Source: a virus. Taken from it: a stretch of DNA of 40,399 nucleotides. A program made the translations under genes and the position numbers. The DNA lies in the IMG/VR virus record IMGVR_UViG_3300030451_005542, positions 1 to 40,399 of that record. The stretch is one strand, 5' to 3'. Position 1 is the first letter of the stretch. Each line of letters opens with the position of its first letter. Of the stretch, positions 23,739-33,800 are shown piece after piece. The notes beneath the pieces were generated by a model. It saw only the letters and a list, made by a program, of their open reading frames with translations, searched no databases and was not told the origin of the DNA.

Positions 23739-24494
23739 TTAAAGTTTTATTTTTGCCATTTGCCCAAATAGCTTTGCATAGTCTTTTCCTTGTCTTCTAT
23801 TGTCTATTGCTTGTTTCATTAAACTATCGCTGCCATCGCTTCCGGGTATGAATGTTTGAGCAACACCCCCTGCCGCTTCACCTAACCCACCAGCTAGGTC
23901 TTGTCTTGCTCTTGCTCTTTCAGCTGTAGCTCTAATTTTTCTTTGTGCTGCAGCATCCATTAATGTTTCTATTCTACCTAATTCAAATTGTTGAACTTCT
24001 GCTGCACCAGCCGCTCTTGCTCGTTCTAAACTTTGTTGGCCTTGAGCTCTTGCTAATTGATTTGCAGCTTCTTGTTGGCCTATATTAGCTGCAGAAGCTT
24101 GTAAATTAGCAGCTTGTTGTTGAGCTAAACTTTGTGCTAATGCTGCAATACCTGAACCTCCTGCTGATCCTTGTAATTGATTTAATGTTGTTGCTAATCC
24201 TTGTTGTTGCTGTTGTGCTAAAAATTGAGATTGTTGTTGATTAACCGTTAAATCTTCAAAAGGATTAGTTAAATTTCTTGATGGATCTTGAAATTGAAAT
24301 TGTTCATAAGCTTGTGTTCTATTTGCTAAATTAGCAGCAGCAGCTCTTTCTTCTCTTCTACGCCCAGAGCTACCAAACATAGAGCCAACGCTTTTAATAA
24401 CACCAGGTGCAGCGGCTATAGCGGCTAAAGCTAATGGTGCTATAGCTTTTTGAATTTCTGGGTTTCCGAATAAAAATTGATTTAATATTTCCAT
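23739..24494 (-). CDS. Gln/Ala-rich internal virion protein, 251 aa
   Basis: The N-terminus has a hydrophobic Ala-rich segment (IAPLALAAIAAAPGVIKSVG, about 18-37). The middle (about 84-165) is dominated by Gln and Ala (LAQQQQQGLATTLNQLQG; LAQSLAQQQAANLQ), then a basic helix (ATAERARARQ) and a Gly-rich segment. Size, Ala-rich N-terminal segment and position resemble the smallest internal core protein of T7-like phages (gp14), which helps make a channel in the envelope. This is analogy, not sequence proof. It has one gene on each side with three-base gaps. Confidence 0.6.
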   Translation of the reverse strand: MEILNQFLFGNPEIQKAIAPLALAAIAAAPGVIKSVGSMFGSSGRRREERAAAANLANRTQAYEQFQFQDPSRNLTNPFEDLTVNQQQSQFLAQQQQQGLATTLNQLQGSAGGSGIAALAQSLAQQQAANLQASAANIGQQEAANQLARAQGQQSLERARAAGAAEVQQFELGRIETLMDAAAQRKIRATAERARARQDLAGGLGEAAGGVAQTFIPGSDGSDSLMKQAIDNRRQGKDYAKLFGQMAKIKL

Positions 24495-24496
24495 AA

Positions 24497-24820
24497 TTAG
24501 TTACTACTTATATTTACTTCAGAATTAACAGCAAATAATTCTGATGTGTCTGTTGACGTGTTTTCTAAAGTTACAGTGGCATGATAACCAAGTAATCCAC
24601 TAGTATTTATTACGTTATTTTTAGCAAACATAAAGAAGCTATTACTAGTGGGCCTTATGTTTGTATCTGGTATATCAGCTACTAATGATAATCTATCTGA
24701 CGCAATGCTTTTGCATTCGCCTAATTCTGCTATATCACCATCTTTTTCAAAATAAACTATATCGCCTATTTGTAAAGATTGGTTTATTGTGTTTCCAAAT
24801 GTTATTGTTATATCTGCCAT
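24497..24820 (-). CDS. Hypothetical structural protein, 107 aa
   Basis: A small, mostly beta-strand acidic protein (ITITFGNTINQSLQIGDIVYF, then AELGECKSIASDRLSLVADI), ending in a Ser/Asn-rich tail. No family is recognised. It lies between the 395-residue Ig-like protein and the Gln/Ala-rich internal protein, with a two-base gap on each side, so it is probably made with virion parts. Confidence 0.6.
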   Translation of the reverse strand: MADITITFGNTINQSLQIGDIVYFEKDGDIAELGECKSIASDRLSLVADIPDTNIRPTSNSFFMFAKNNVINTSGLLGYHATVTLENTSTDTSELFAVNSEVNISSN

Positions 24821-24822
24821 AA

Positions 24823-26010
24823 TTATCCTGATCCTCCGGGTCTTAACATGTTTCTAATATTATTTAAATTTTGATTAGCACAAGAAACTGCAGCTTCCCA
24901 GTTTGTGTTGTCTAATGGAGCATAAATATATAAATATGCTTTTGTTTCGGTGCTAGTTTTATTCCATTGATGAAAAAGTCCTTCATTACCTGTTCCGTAT
25001 ATTTGATCACTTACTACCGTTGAAGCTGGTAAACCTTTTCGCGCTAAAGCAGTATTTACTTGTGTTTGGTAAGTTGATGGAGATCCTGCTGTTACATAAC
25101 CTGTATCAATTTTAACTTCATTACCATGAACTAAAACAAACCTATCGGGTATATTAATTGCATTCGCATAAAGTTCTGCGGATCCTGTAGCTGAACCAAT
25201 TTCAACTTCAATTTTATGTGGAAAAATTTGGCCACCAGTAAAATAAGCAACTGAAGAGCAAGCTCCAAATGTTTGGTCAGGAGTTGCAGCATCAGGAACA
25301 GAAGTGCCGTCAGATAATGATGTTATTGGTTTTACTGTATTTTGTTTTATTTTTTCTTTAGTAGTTATTAAAAATTTACCTTTATAATAATAATCTATAT
25401 AAACATCAGCAACTCTATCGCTTCCTGTATTATTTTCAGCTACATTAAAAGGAGCTTGTGTACCTTTTACAACAACCTTTTTAACTCCATCACTATCTTT
25501 TTCAAGTTCAACAACACTTGCTGCTGTTAAGTTAAGCGTAATCCAGCTTGCGTCAGTTCGTGCTTTCCACGTAATATTAGCATCCCATCCTATAGGTGAA
25601 GCGTCTAATTCAGGTGTAATATAACCAGAACCTGCAGTACCGTAAAATTCATCTAATTGGCCATTATTTTTCTTTTTATACATAACTGTTCCCCATGAAT
25701 CTGTATCAAAGCTAAATTGTGAGGGGCTAAATATTCTATTATCATCAATAACAAAATCATCGGGATCAAGCACCCCATCACCGTCAGTGTCAGGAATTGG
25801 AGGCGGTTTTAAAATTACTATTGCTTTTTCAACAAATACTTTTAATATAGCTTTTGCTTCATTAAAATTTGAAGTAGCAGCTTGAGTAACTTCTATTTCA
25901 CCTGTACCTACACCATTAATACTTATCGTATTTCCTGTTACAGAAACAATATTATTATTTAGTGATTTAAATGTGAAAGATCCGGGACTATTTGATGATA
26001 TTATTGCCAT
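24823..26010 (-). CDS. Virion protein starting with the rest of a split Ig-like domain, 395 aa
   Basis: Residues 1-65 (SPGSFTFKSLNNNIVSVTGN, then ISINGVGTGEIEVTQAA) are the remaining strands of an MBG/Big-type Ig-like domain whose first strands end the preceding 2296-residue protein. Residues 74-85 (DTDGDGVLDPDD) match a thrombospondin-type-3 Ca2+-binding repeat. The rest is beta-rich with two long strand-like segments and ends RNMLRPGGSG. Separated from the 2296-residue gene by only five bases. A role in tail/appendage assembly or receptor contact is inferred. Confidence 0.65.
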   Translation of the reverse strand: MAIISSNSPGSFTFKSLNNNIVSVTGNTISINGVGTGEIEVTQAATSNFNEAKAILKVFVEKAIVILKPPPIPDTDGDGVLDPDDFVIDDNRIFSPSQFSFDTDSWGTVMYKKKNNGQLDEFYGTAGSGYITPELDASPIGWDANITWKARTDASWITLNLTAASVVELEKDSDGVKKVVVKGTQAPFNVAENNTGSDRVADVYIDYYYKGKFLITTKEKIKQNTVKPITSLSDGTSVPDAATPDQTFGACSSVAYFTGGQIFPHKIEVEIGSATGSAELYANAINIPDRFVLVHGNEVKIDTGYVTAGSPSTYQTQVNTALARKGLPASTVVSDQIYGTGNEGLFHQWNKTSTETKAYLYIYAPLDNTNWEAAVSCANQNLNNIRNMLRPGGSG

Positions 26011-26015
26011 TTTAT

Positions 26016-29000
26016 TTAAGATGTTGTTATTGTAAAATCAGGATCATCTGAAAATTTATTTTGATCTGTTATTGTTAAAACAGGATCTGCTTTTCTAACT
26101 TTTAGCTTTGCTGTTTGTAATCCAGCATTAAACTTACCGGGTACTTCAGGTGTTGAAGCGGTTATTATAGTATCTCCAGCGCCAACTATTGTAACTATAT
26201 TTCCAGAAATTGTAGCTATAGATGAATTGGCTATACTAATTGAAACTGCTGCACTACTATTTGATGTAATATTTAAAGCAAAATTAGGGTCACCAAAGGT
26301 TTTTACTATATCATTCATATTAAATGTTACATCTTTAGGAGGAGGGCATTGTTCAACGCTTTTAATTCTTTCTATACCTCTTCTACGATCTGTACTATTA
26401 CTAACTAATGTTATAACTAAATTAGCTCCGTTAACTTTATATGTATTTTCTAAAAGATGCGATCCTATTGAAAATCTTTGAAAGCCAAGTCTATCTGTTA
26501 CATAATCTCCAACAGCTGGTGTTTTTCTAAGCGGGTCTATTGGATATAATCGGCCAGCTATTGCTCTTCCTGTAGTATCGCATCCACCTTTTGTTAAACT
26601 TATAAAATATCGACCAAAATATCCTGTACCAAAATATTGTGTTTTTAAATCAACTTCTATTTTACCTAATTGTTTAGCAGGTACAGAATTTATATTTGCT
26701 AAAGTATTTACAGTTAGTTCAGTTCTTGCATCGTTTAATTCAATTTGCCCTGCAACAGTTACACTATTACCATTAATATCAGTATATGTACCAGCAGTTG
26801 CAGCACTAAGCTCAGCATCTTTTAAATTAATAACATGACCTGTTGTGGTAAATATATATTGATAACAGTTTATATCGTTTCTATCTAATATAAAAGTTTT
26901 TTGAAATAAAAAGTTTTGATTAGCGCTATTAGTTAAAGTACCTTGCAATTTAGATGTAGTAAATTTTTCATCACTTGGATCTGTAAATTCATATAGTATA
27001 CTATAATTTGGTACTATATTTACTGATTGTGCTATTTGTTTTTTAGGCCTAACACTTATTGTTTTATTAGCAACAGGTAAATTAAAATCTTTAGATAAAA
27101 AACCAACTTTTAATAAATTATTATCTAAAACAACTTTTATTTTATCATTCAAAGCATATGTTGATGTTACAACATTACTTCCGTCTGTTATTTCAAAATC
27201 TGCTCCGTTTACAGTTGGTATAAATTCAAAACCCGATGAAGGCGTTAAAGTAAATAAATATTCTTTTAATGCTGGTGCTAATAAACCAGCAGCACCTGTT
27301 ATTGTAAAGTCGGCCGAATCTGTATAATTTGTTGTAGCTGCACCACCTAAAATAGTATTATTATATTCTATTGTTAAAACAACTTGATTATTTATTATTT
27401 TATCAAGTATTAAAACAATTTTATTATCTGTAGTTATATCATCAATGGCAATATCTCCTGTTAGCGTTACAGTATGATTACCTTGATTAAATACCATTTT
27501 TAAATTAGATAATACAGTTGAATCTAAAGTATTATCAAATATAAAATCACTAGGTGTTGGTTGTCTTAAAACTGTATATGTTGCCGTAGGTAAAGTAATT
27601 ACTTGTGTAAAAGAATTTGCAACATTAGAATTTAAAAAAGCTTGCGCTTTAACTTTATTACTTACAGTTGAACCAAACTGTGAAAATAGTGTAACCGTTT
27701 TTGTAACTACTGCAGGTCTTGCAATTGCTGTAGACCCTGTACTTATTGCAGGTGCTAATTCACTTTCATTGCCTGGTGATATATTTATATTAAAAGTTTC
27801 TGATGTGTCAGCTAAAGGAAATTCAATATCTTTTTCATAAAGACCGGTTGGAGGTATTTCAATATTTCTTTCGCTTTCAATTTCAGCAGATGTATCTGAT
27901 AGTTTATAGCTAAATGTTGCGCCAGGATCACCATATACTGATAAAATCCTATCAAAGTTTTTTGCAGTTATGTTAGATTTATCAATTGATATTGAAGAAA
28001 TTGATTTCTTTTGTATAGGTTTTTCAACTGCAAAAGCACTTATTTCATAATTAGCAACAGTAGTTGTGCTTGGTATAGATATTTTTTCAGTTAATGTTAT
28101 ACTACCGTCAGAATTTTTTGATTTAGTTAATCTAATTAAAGGATTATTTACGCTAATATAAGCAGGAACAATTTGCCATCCGTCATCAGGTGTTATAACT
28201 CTAGTTACAATAGTTTTTATTACCTTTTCATTACCTGAAAAAGAATAAGAACCGTTATTTACTGTCGATGTTACATTAGTTAAATTTACTGTATAATTAC
28301 CAGATATTGTAATATCTTTTTTAGCAGCAAAATCAATTTTACAAAGTTCAATTAATTTAGACGTATTTCTAGTAGGTTGCGTTTTTATACCATGTGTATA
28401 TGCTAGCTTTACATTATCACCGTCTTGTGTAGCCACAACATTTTTTAAATTAAAATTATTAGCATTTAAAGAATAACCGCTTTTAGCAAAAACTTTTAAT
28501 TCAACTGTGTCATTTAATTTAGACCCAGGTGCGCCCGTTACAGATATTCTATTAGAATTATATTTATCTGTTTCAATAGGTGATAATTCAAAAGTAAGTG
28601 TTGTATTTGATATAGCAGATACAGAAGATATAGATGTTGCAGTACCAATACCTTGAAAATTAAAGTTTTTAGGGTCTATATTATCTACACTTTTTGCTTC
28701 GCCATTTACAAAAGCAAAATATTTATTTTCTTTTTCTTTAAAAGTTATAGTGCTCGATTTTTGTTGATCTGTTACTATATTAGCTGTCCATCCCGTAGTG
28801 CCTTCATAACCTAAAGTTTTATAGCTTTTAATAACTGAAGGATCATCATTTATTTCAAGTATAATTTTAGAATTATATTGCTGACCATAAAAGTTATTAT
28901 ACGGAACAGTATCATTATCGTGTAGCCACATTTCACCCGTGTTATATGTATAATATCTATTATTAAGAGATATACCAAATTGTGGAATAAATGATTTTCT

Positions 29001-32000
29001 AGTTGGCCAGCCGTTTGCGGCTTCATCAAAACATACTGTATCTCTTCCTATAAACGATAAATTATATAAACTATTATAATCATCATATGAGCCTATAAAA
29101 TAACTATTATCAACAGTTGAATTAAAACAACCCGTATCAAAAAATCTATCATTAAAAAAGTCGGCCATTAATATTTTATTAATAGGCGTTAGTCCATCTT
29201 TTGAAAGCCTTAATACAGCACCTCTAGTTTTATCTGCAAAATAACATCTAAAACCATAAGATGCAAAAGATTCTGGGTTTTGTGATATACCATATTCTCC
29301 ATTATAAGGCTGCGTTGCACCAATAACTTTATTTGTTGCAACAATATTTGGATTGCCGTCAGCATTAAATAATATATCTTTATCAGCAAGAGCTCTTATA
29401 ATTTTATCTTCACAAAGAATTACAATACTATCATCCCATGCATGTAATTTTTGTATGCTGCCATAAGAAGGTAATAAATCTTTTGTTATTGGATTTGCTA
29501 CATTAAATTCATTTGATCTATTTATTCCGCTTCTTGAATTAATAATACCAGACCAAATTAATCCATTAAACCTATGCTCTTCTTTAAATTGCTCAGATAT
29601 TACAGAAGAAGCTTTTACACCAACATCTATAAACGGTGCGTTAAAATCATCTCTTATTCTATTAGATTCAACACCATTACCAAAGCTAAAACAATTAAAC
29701 CATTTTAAAGTTTTAGCATTACCGTGATCAGCTATATCAAATGCTTTTTCCGTTTCATAATACAAATCTAAATCCGTAATATTTTCAACAGGTTCAGTTT
29801 CAAATATAGCAGGATTAGAAGGAGATAAAACCTCATTATCATTAATTTCTTGTAAAAAACTTATTGTTAAGGTTTTTTCTTTGTCACCTGGCTTAGGAAT
29901 TAAAAAGCTTGCTATGGTGTATTTATTATCGTCTAAAGTTCTAAAACCTACAGATTTTTGAGTTATATTACCTTTTCTTTTATTAGTTGGTTTTACATTA
30001 TCTAATAATCTTTCATTACCAACAAGTAATTTTACAGGAGTATCAATATCATTAATTTTAACTACAGCACCCGTTTTAAATAAATCTATAAATTCATTAC
30101 TTTGTGTATTAGACGTTTCTTCTATATCAAATGCATACTTAGTAGCATCAAAATTTTTACTAGGCTGTGTTATAAATATTGGTTCTTTTGGACTATCTAA
30201 TGCTTTATTTCTAAATCTTAATCCTTTTCTGATACCAGGAGAACCATCTAATTCTAATACTTCTTTAATAGCATAATTTTTGCCACCAACTAATTGCTTG
30301 CTATTGTCTTTTAATAATTCGTTATCTTCAACTTTAACAAAAAACTTTCCATCAAATTCTTTATCACCTTTGCTGCCCTCTGTTTTATATACTTCCATGC
30401 CAATATTAGGCTTAAGCGTTTTATTAGAGTCAGTATCATACAAAGCATTTACGTCATCTGTAAAAGAAGTTTTAAATACTATTTCACCTGTAGTTAAATT
30501 ACCAGGTGAATTTGTTTTAAATCTAACTGAAGCTATTTCATAAAATTGAGTTTTATCAATATCTACTGTAAATTTTATATAGTTACCTGGCTTTAAAAAT
30601 GCTTTAGCTTCATCTGAAATACCCGCAGTATTATTATCTAATTTTTCTATTAATATTTTTAAATTATCTTTTACAGGTGTTTTTCCTTCTGTAGCACCAG
30701 TAATAGTACCACCATCATCAGTAGTTCCGTCACCTAAAGCTTCATCAAATTTAATGTCTTGAAATGTAGTTTGTAAATTTTTTCTAAAAGCTACAAAATC
30801 AGGTGCTTCATTAAATATTTCAATTACTTTATACCTGTTTCTTATATCAATTACAGGTTCATCGCTTCCATGCTCTTTTTTAAGAACTAAATAAGTTTCA
30901 TTAGTTATTTTATTTCTTTCCGAAGATGGAAAAGCAATATAAGAAAAGCCATTTTCTTTATCTGTATATATTCTATCAGCAGCTAAATTGTAATATTCTT
31001 TTGAAATATCTTTAATATAATATTTATAATATTTAGCCCAAGCCGGTGGTGTACTAGTTACAGCTATATTAAACGCACTTTCATTAGCACATTTATCTTT
31101 ATTTACTTTTATAGATCCTGATTGACTTGATATAACTGGTGAATGTCTATTATATTCATCAATATATACTACACCTATTTGATAAGTTCTATCTGATTTT
31201 ATAGAATGCTTTGATTTATCATTTCTTTGATTTAATTTTATATCAAATGTAGGGTCATTATATATATCATAATTTTGTGTATAATTACCATATATAATTC
31301 TGTTAGCTGTTATTTCTTGTGCCTTAGCTTTTTTAGGCACGTTATCCCAAGCTCTTAATAATTGGTCATTAGGTAATACAGAATGTATTTGTTTTTTTGT
31401 TATTTCATATGTACCTGCAAAATCTATTTTCTTTTCGGATTTAAGTGTATATACATTTTGATTTCTTGTTTCTTTAAATAATATTTCAATTTCTTCAACA
31501 TTATCAGTTCCTAAATCAAAATCAGATAAAATAATTTTTCTTAAATTATTTTCCATTGCTGTATTAAATCCTTTTTTACCATCATATTCAAACCCATCAT
31601 TAGGAATAAAAGCAACTTCAGAAAAAGGCGCTATTGTAGAATACTCGCCATCTCTATATTTCCATCTATAAGAAAATCTAACAAAAGTTAATTCATATAT
31701 AGGTTTACTTTCAAGTAATGTTATTGTTACATCATAATTACGAGATGTTTCAAATATTATGTTTTTAGATTTTAAAGTTAATGTTATTGAATTAGTAGTT
31801 TTTGATTTAACAAATGCAACTACATCTAAATCCTCTTTTGTATTATCAGGATTATTATTTTCTTCAATAGTAACTTCAGCGTTTAGCTCCCAGGGTATTT
31901 CAGAAGTAACTGAAATAGTTATATCGTCTCCTATATCTAATGGCTGTCCATTTAAAGCAAAACTTAGTGCAGGTTCATTTATTTCAGAAACGCCATCAAT

Positions 32001-32906
32001 CAACGTTTCTGATAAAGCTAATGTAGGAGCATACATAGGCGCTTTCTTTGCAACCGATAAATCTTCTTCTGTAAAATCTCTTTCTTTTTTTATTATGTTG
32101 CCATTAGAATCTTTTTCTGAAAAAGTAACTTTTGTTTGAGCATTAAAAATTTTATTGCTAAACTTTTTAAAATTTGCAATATTTATTTTTCTAGGAGCAT
32201 TTAAATTATCTGTCCAAAAAAGTAAGTCATCAATTATATTAATGCCTGTTATAAGATTATTTTTTGAAAAATTTAGTATACCACCTGAAGTATATGTAAA
32301 TGGTAAAGTAACGTTGCCTAAGTCTTGGCCGTTATATTCTATATTTTTAAATACAAATTTATTTTCTTCTTTTCTAAGTGTTGTATTTTTTGGTATAGTT
32401 ACTTTTATAAAAGGATTTGAAGATGATAAGCTTAAATTATTATTTATTAAAACTTCATCATTATTATTTAAAGGAACATTACCACATAATGCTTTTAATT
32501 CATCTGCATTAACATCATCTAAAGTTAATTCATTTTCATTATTAGCTTCTACAGTAACTCCTTTTAAAGTTGTATTTCCAACTACTTTTGTATCTATTAT
32601 AATTGGTAATACAACATTTTGTTTTTCATCATATTCATATATACCGTCTATATTATCAGAAGTTACAATCCAATATATTTTATCTTTTAAAGTATATGCA
32701 ATACTACCTAATACAACAGCATTTTTTAAATTTAAATCTGATATTTTTTTATTTCCTAATAAATTTTCAACAGCACCTACATCAGAGCCTTCTGATGAAG
32801 ATACTTGAATATTTAAAGCATCTCGATACGAACCATTTTCTACTAATCTTTCGTCTCGGTCTTTATCCATCCTTCCGGATACAAAAGTATGCTTTAGTTC
32901 TGCCAT
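26016..32906 (-). CDS. P22 gp10-like stabilisation protein with Ig-like C-terminus, 2296 aa
   Basis: The N-terminus (AELKHTFVSGRMDKDRDERL, ENGSYRDALNIQVSSSEGSD, VGAVENLLGN) is typical of the packaged-DNA stabilisation/tail protein family related to P22 gp10. The middle (about 1050-1300) has the same beta-propeller-like pattern (RFNGLIWSGIIN, SYGSIQKLHAWDDSIVIL). Many beta-sandwich-like repeats follow. Residues about 2199-2279 form a full MBG/Big-type Ig domain (FGDPNFALNITSNSS; SIATISGNIVTIVGAGDTII). A second copy begins at about 2273 (DQNKFSDDPDFTITTS) and is cut by the stop; the remainder starts the next gene. It probably closes the portal and carries host-binding domains. Confidence 0.68.
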   Translation of the reverse strand: MAELKHTFVSGRMDKDRDERLVENGSYRDALNIQVSSSEGSDVGAVENLLGNKKISDLNLKNAVVLGSIAYTLKDKIYWIVTSDNIDGIYEYDEKQNVVLPIIIDTKVVGNTTLKGVTVEANNENELTLDDVNADELKALCGNVPLNNNDEVLINNNLSLSSSNPFIKVTIPKNTTLRKEENKFVFKNIEYNGQDLGNVTLPFTYTSGGILNFSKNNLITGINIIDDLLFWTDNLNAPRKINIANFKKFSNKIFNAQTKVTFSEKDSNGNIIKKERDFTEEDLSVAKKAPMYAPTLALSETLIDGVSEINEPALSFALNGQPLDIGDDITISVTSEIPWELNAEVTIEENNNPDNTKEDLDVVAFVKSKTTNSITLTLKSKNIIFETSRNYDVTITLLESKPIYELTFVRFSYRWKYRDGEYSTIAPFSEVAFIPNDGFEYDGKKGFNTAMENNLRKIILSDFDLGTDNVEEIEILFKETRNQNVYTLKSEKKIDFAGTYEITKKQIHSVLPNDQLLRAWDNVPKKAKAQEITANRIIYGNYTQNYDIYNDPTFDIKLNQRNDKSKHSIKSDRTYQIGVVYIDEYNRHSPVISSQSGSIKVNKDKCANESAFNIAVTSTPPAWAKYYKYYIKDISKEYYNLAADRIYTDKENGFSYIAFPSSERNKITNETYLVLKKEHGSDEPVIDIRNRYKVIEIFNEAPDFVAFRKNLQTTFQDIKFDEALGDGTTDDGGTITGATEGKTPVKDNLKILIEKLDNNTAGISDEAKAFLKPGNYIKFTVDIDKTQFYEIASVRFKTNSPGNLTTGEIVFKTSFTDDVNALYDTDSNKTLKPNIGMEVYKTEGSKGDKEFDGKFFVKVEDNELLKDNSKQLVGGKNYAIKEVLELDGSPGIRKGLRFRNKALDSPKEPIFITQPSKNFDATKYAFDIEETSNTQSNEFIDLFKTGAVVKINDIDTPVKLLVGNERLLDNVKPTNKRKGNITQKSVGFRTLDDNKYTIASFLIPKPGDKEKTLTISFLQEINDNEVLSPSNPAIFETEPVENITDLDLYYETEKAFDIADHGNAKTLKWFNCFSFGNGVESNRIRDDFNAPFIDVGVKASSVISEQFKEEHRFNGLIWSGIINSRSGINRSNEFNVANPITKDLLPSYGSIQKLHAWDDSIVILCEDKIIRALADKDILFNADGNPNIVATNKVIGATQPYNGEYGISQNPESFASYGFRCYFADKTRGAVLRLSKDGLTPINKILMADFFNDRFFDTGCFNSTVDNSYFIGSYDDYNSLYNLSFIGRDTVCFDEAANGWPTRKSFIPQFGISLNNRYYTYNTGEMWLHDNDTVPYNNFYGQQYNSKIILEINDDPSVIKSYKTLGYEGTTGWTANIVTDQQKSSTITFKEKENKYFAFVNGEAKSVDNIDPKNFNFQGIGTATSISSVSAISNTTLTFELSPIETDKYNSNRISVTGAPGSKLNDTVELKVFAKSGYSLNANNFNLKNVVATQDGDNVKLAYTHGIKTQPTRNTSKLIELCKIDFAAKKDITISGNYTVNLTNVTSTVNNGSYSFSGNEKVIKTIVTRVITPDDGWQIVPAYISVNNPLIRLTKSKNSDGSITLTEKISIPSTTTVANYEISAFAVEKPIQKKSISSISIDKSNITAKNFDRILSVYGDPGATFSYKLSDTSAEIESERNIEIPPTGLYEKDIEFPLADTSETFNINISPGNESELAPAISTGSTAIARPAVVTKTVTLFSQFGSTVSNKVKAQAFLNSNVANSFTQVITLPTATYTVLRQPTPSDFIFDNTLDSTVLSNLKMVFNQGNHTVTLTGDIAIDDITTDNKIVLILDKIINNQVVLTIEYNNTILGGAATTNYTDSADFTITGAAGLLAPALKEYLFTLTPSSGFEFIPTVNGADFEITDGSNVVTSTYALNDKIKVVLDNNLLKVGFLSKDFNLPVANKTISVRPKKQIAQSVNIVPNYSILYEFTDPSDEKFTTSKLQGTLTNSANQNFLFQKTFILDRNDINCYQYIFTTTGHVINLKDAELSAATAGTYTDINGNSVTVAGQIELNDARTELTVNTLANINSVPAKQLGKIEVDLKTQYFGTGYFGRYFISLTKGGCDTTGRAIAGRLYPIDPLRKTPAVGDYVTDRLGFQRFSIGSHLLENTYKVNGANLVITLVSNSTDRRRGIERIKSVEQCPPPKDVTFNMNDIVKTFGDPNFALNITSNSSAAVSISIANSSIATISGNIVTIVGAGDTIITASTPEVPGKFNAGLQTAKLKVRKADPVLTITDQNKFSDDPDFTITTS

Positions 32907-32909
32907 GAA

Positions 32910-33797
32910 TTAGTGTTTGATTTGTTTAGATTTACCTCTAAGCGTTTGAATAATTTCTTCAGGACTAAGTTGTGCTAATCTAAGTTTTGCATTTCGTATA
33001 GCGGCTCTTCTTTCTTTTTTAATTCTATTTATTTGATATTCAGGTATATTTGATTTAGCAGCCGCTAAACCATACATTATACATTTATATAATGCTTCTT
33101 CTGCAAATTTATGTACCTTCATATCGTCGTCAGCATGTAGCCCATCTGATATATATTTTAAAACTATAAACTTATCTTTTAAGCTACTAGTAAAATTTAT
33201 TGTACCAGTTAATTCATTTATTGTATAAAACCCGTTTCGTGTTGCATGCTGTGGATCTAAACCATATCTTCTTCCATAATCAACATTATAACCATAGCCT
33301 TCTTCTAAAAAGTCTGTATTAGCATCGTCTTGTATATCAGGTTCAGTGCTTTCTTTAAATCTTGTTCTTGATTCAGATGTTGAAGCATATAAAGGAAAAC
33401 CTTCATTATCAGTTAAATAATTATAATTACTGTCTTGCAAAATAGCAAAAGGTTCATCTGTTAATCTAGCTGGTTTTATAATTTGGTGTAATCCTGTATC
33501 ATCAACAAAACTTACTTCAACCATTTTTACGTAATCATGTGGTAATGACATTGATAAAGATGGTGGTAATTCTATTTCTTGACTTTTAATATTACCTAAA
33601 GTATCATAATTAAGTTCAGCTATACCTCTTTGAGCATGATATAAAACTTCTGCTCTTTTAGCTTTTTTAATTATTTTATCATCTCCTACATGAGAAACAA
33701 TAAAGTTATTTATTATATCTCCCATAGATATAAATTGGTAAATGCCTTTATCACTAGATGTGTAATGTACTGAAGGAATAACTTTAGCTAATGCCAT
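32910..33797 (-). CDS. Head-tail adaptor/connector-type structural protein, 295 aa
   Basis: Family not recognised for certain. The N-terminal half has IYQFISMGDIINNFIVSHVG and LPHDYVKMVEVSF, and the C-terminal half a helical segment (KFAEEALYKCIMYGLAAAKS, INRIKKERRAAIRNAK). Such mixed beta/helix proteins between the capsid genes and a gp10-like protein often form the connector ring or tail adaptor. This is inferred from order: MCP, two unknowns, this gene, gp10-like. It ends RGKSKQIKH. Confidence 0.6.
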   Translation of the reverse strand: MALAKVIPSVHYTSSDKGIYQFISMGDIINNFIVSHVGDDKIIKKAKRAEVLYHAQRGIAELNYDTLGNIKSQEIELPPSLSMSLPHDYVKMVEVSFVDDTGLHQIIKPARLTDEPFAILQDSNYNYLTDNEGFPLYASTSESRTRFKESTEPDIQDDANTDFLEEGYGYNVDYGRRYGLDPQHATRNGFYTINELTGTINFTSSLKDKFIVLKYISDGLHADDDMKVHKFAEEALYKCIMYGLAAAKSNIPEYQINRIKKERRAAIRNAKLRLAQLSPEEIIQTLRGKSKQIKH

Positions 33798-33800
33798 TTA

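Noticed and set aside
26008-26033. Programmed ribosomal frameshift joining the 2296- and 395-residue genes
   Set aside because: No classical slippery heptamer with a downstream fold is seen, and an ATG with normal spacing starts the second gene. A frameshift or sequencing error remains possible, but it is not claimed.
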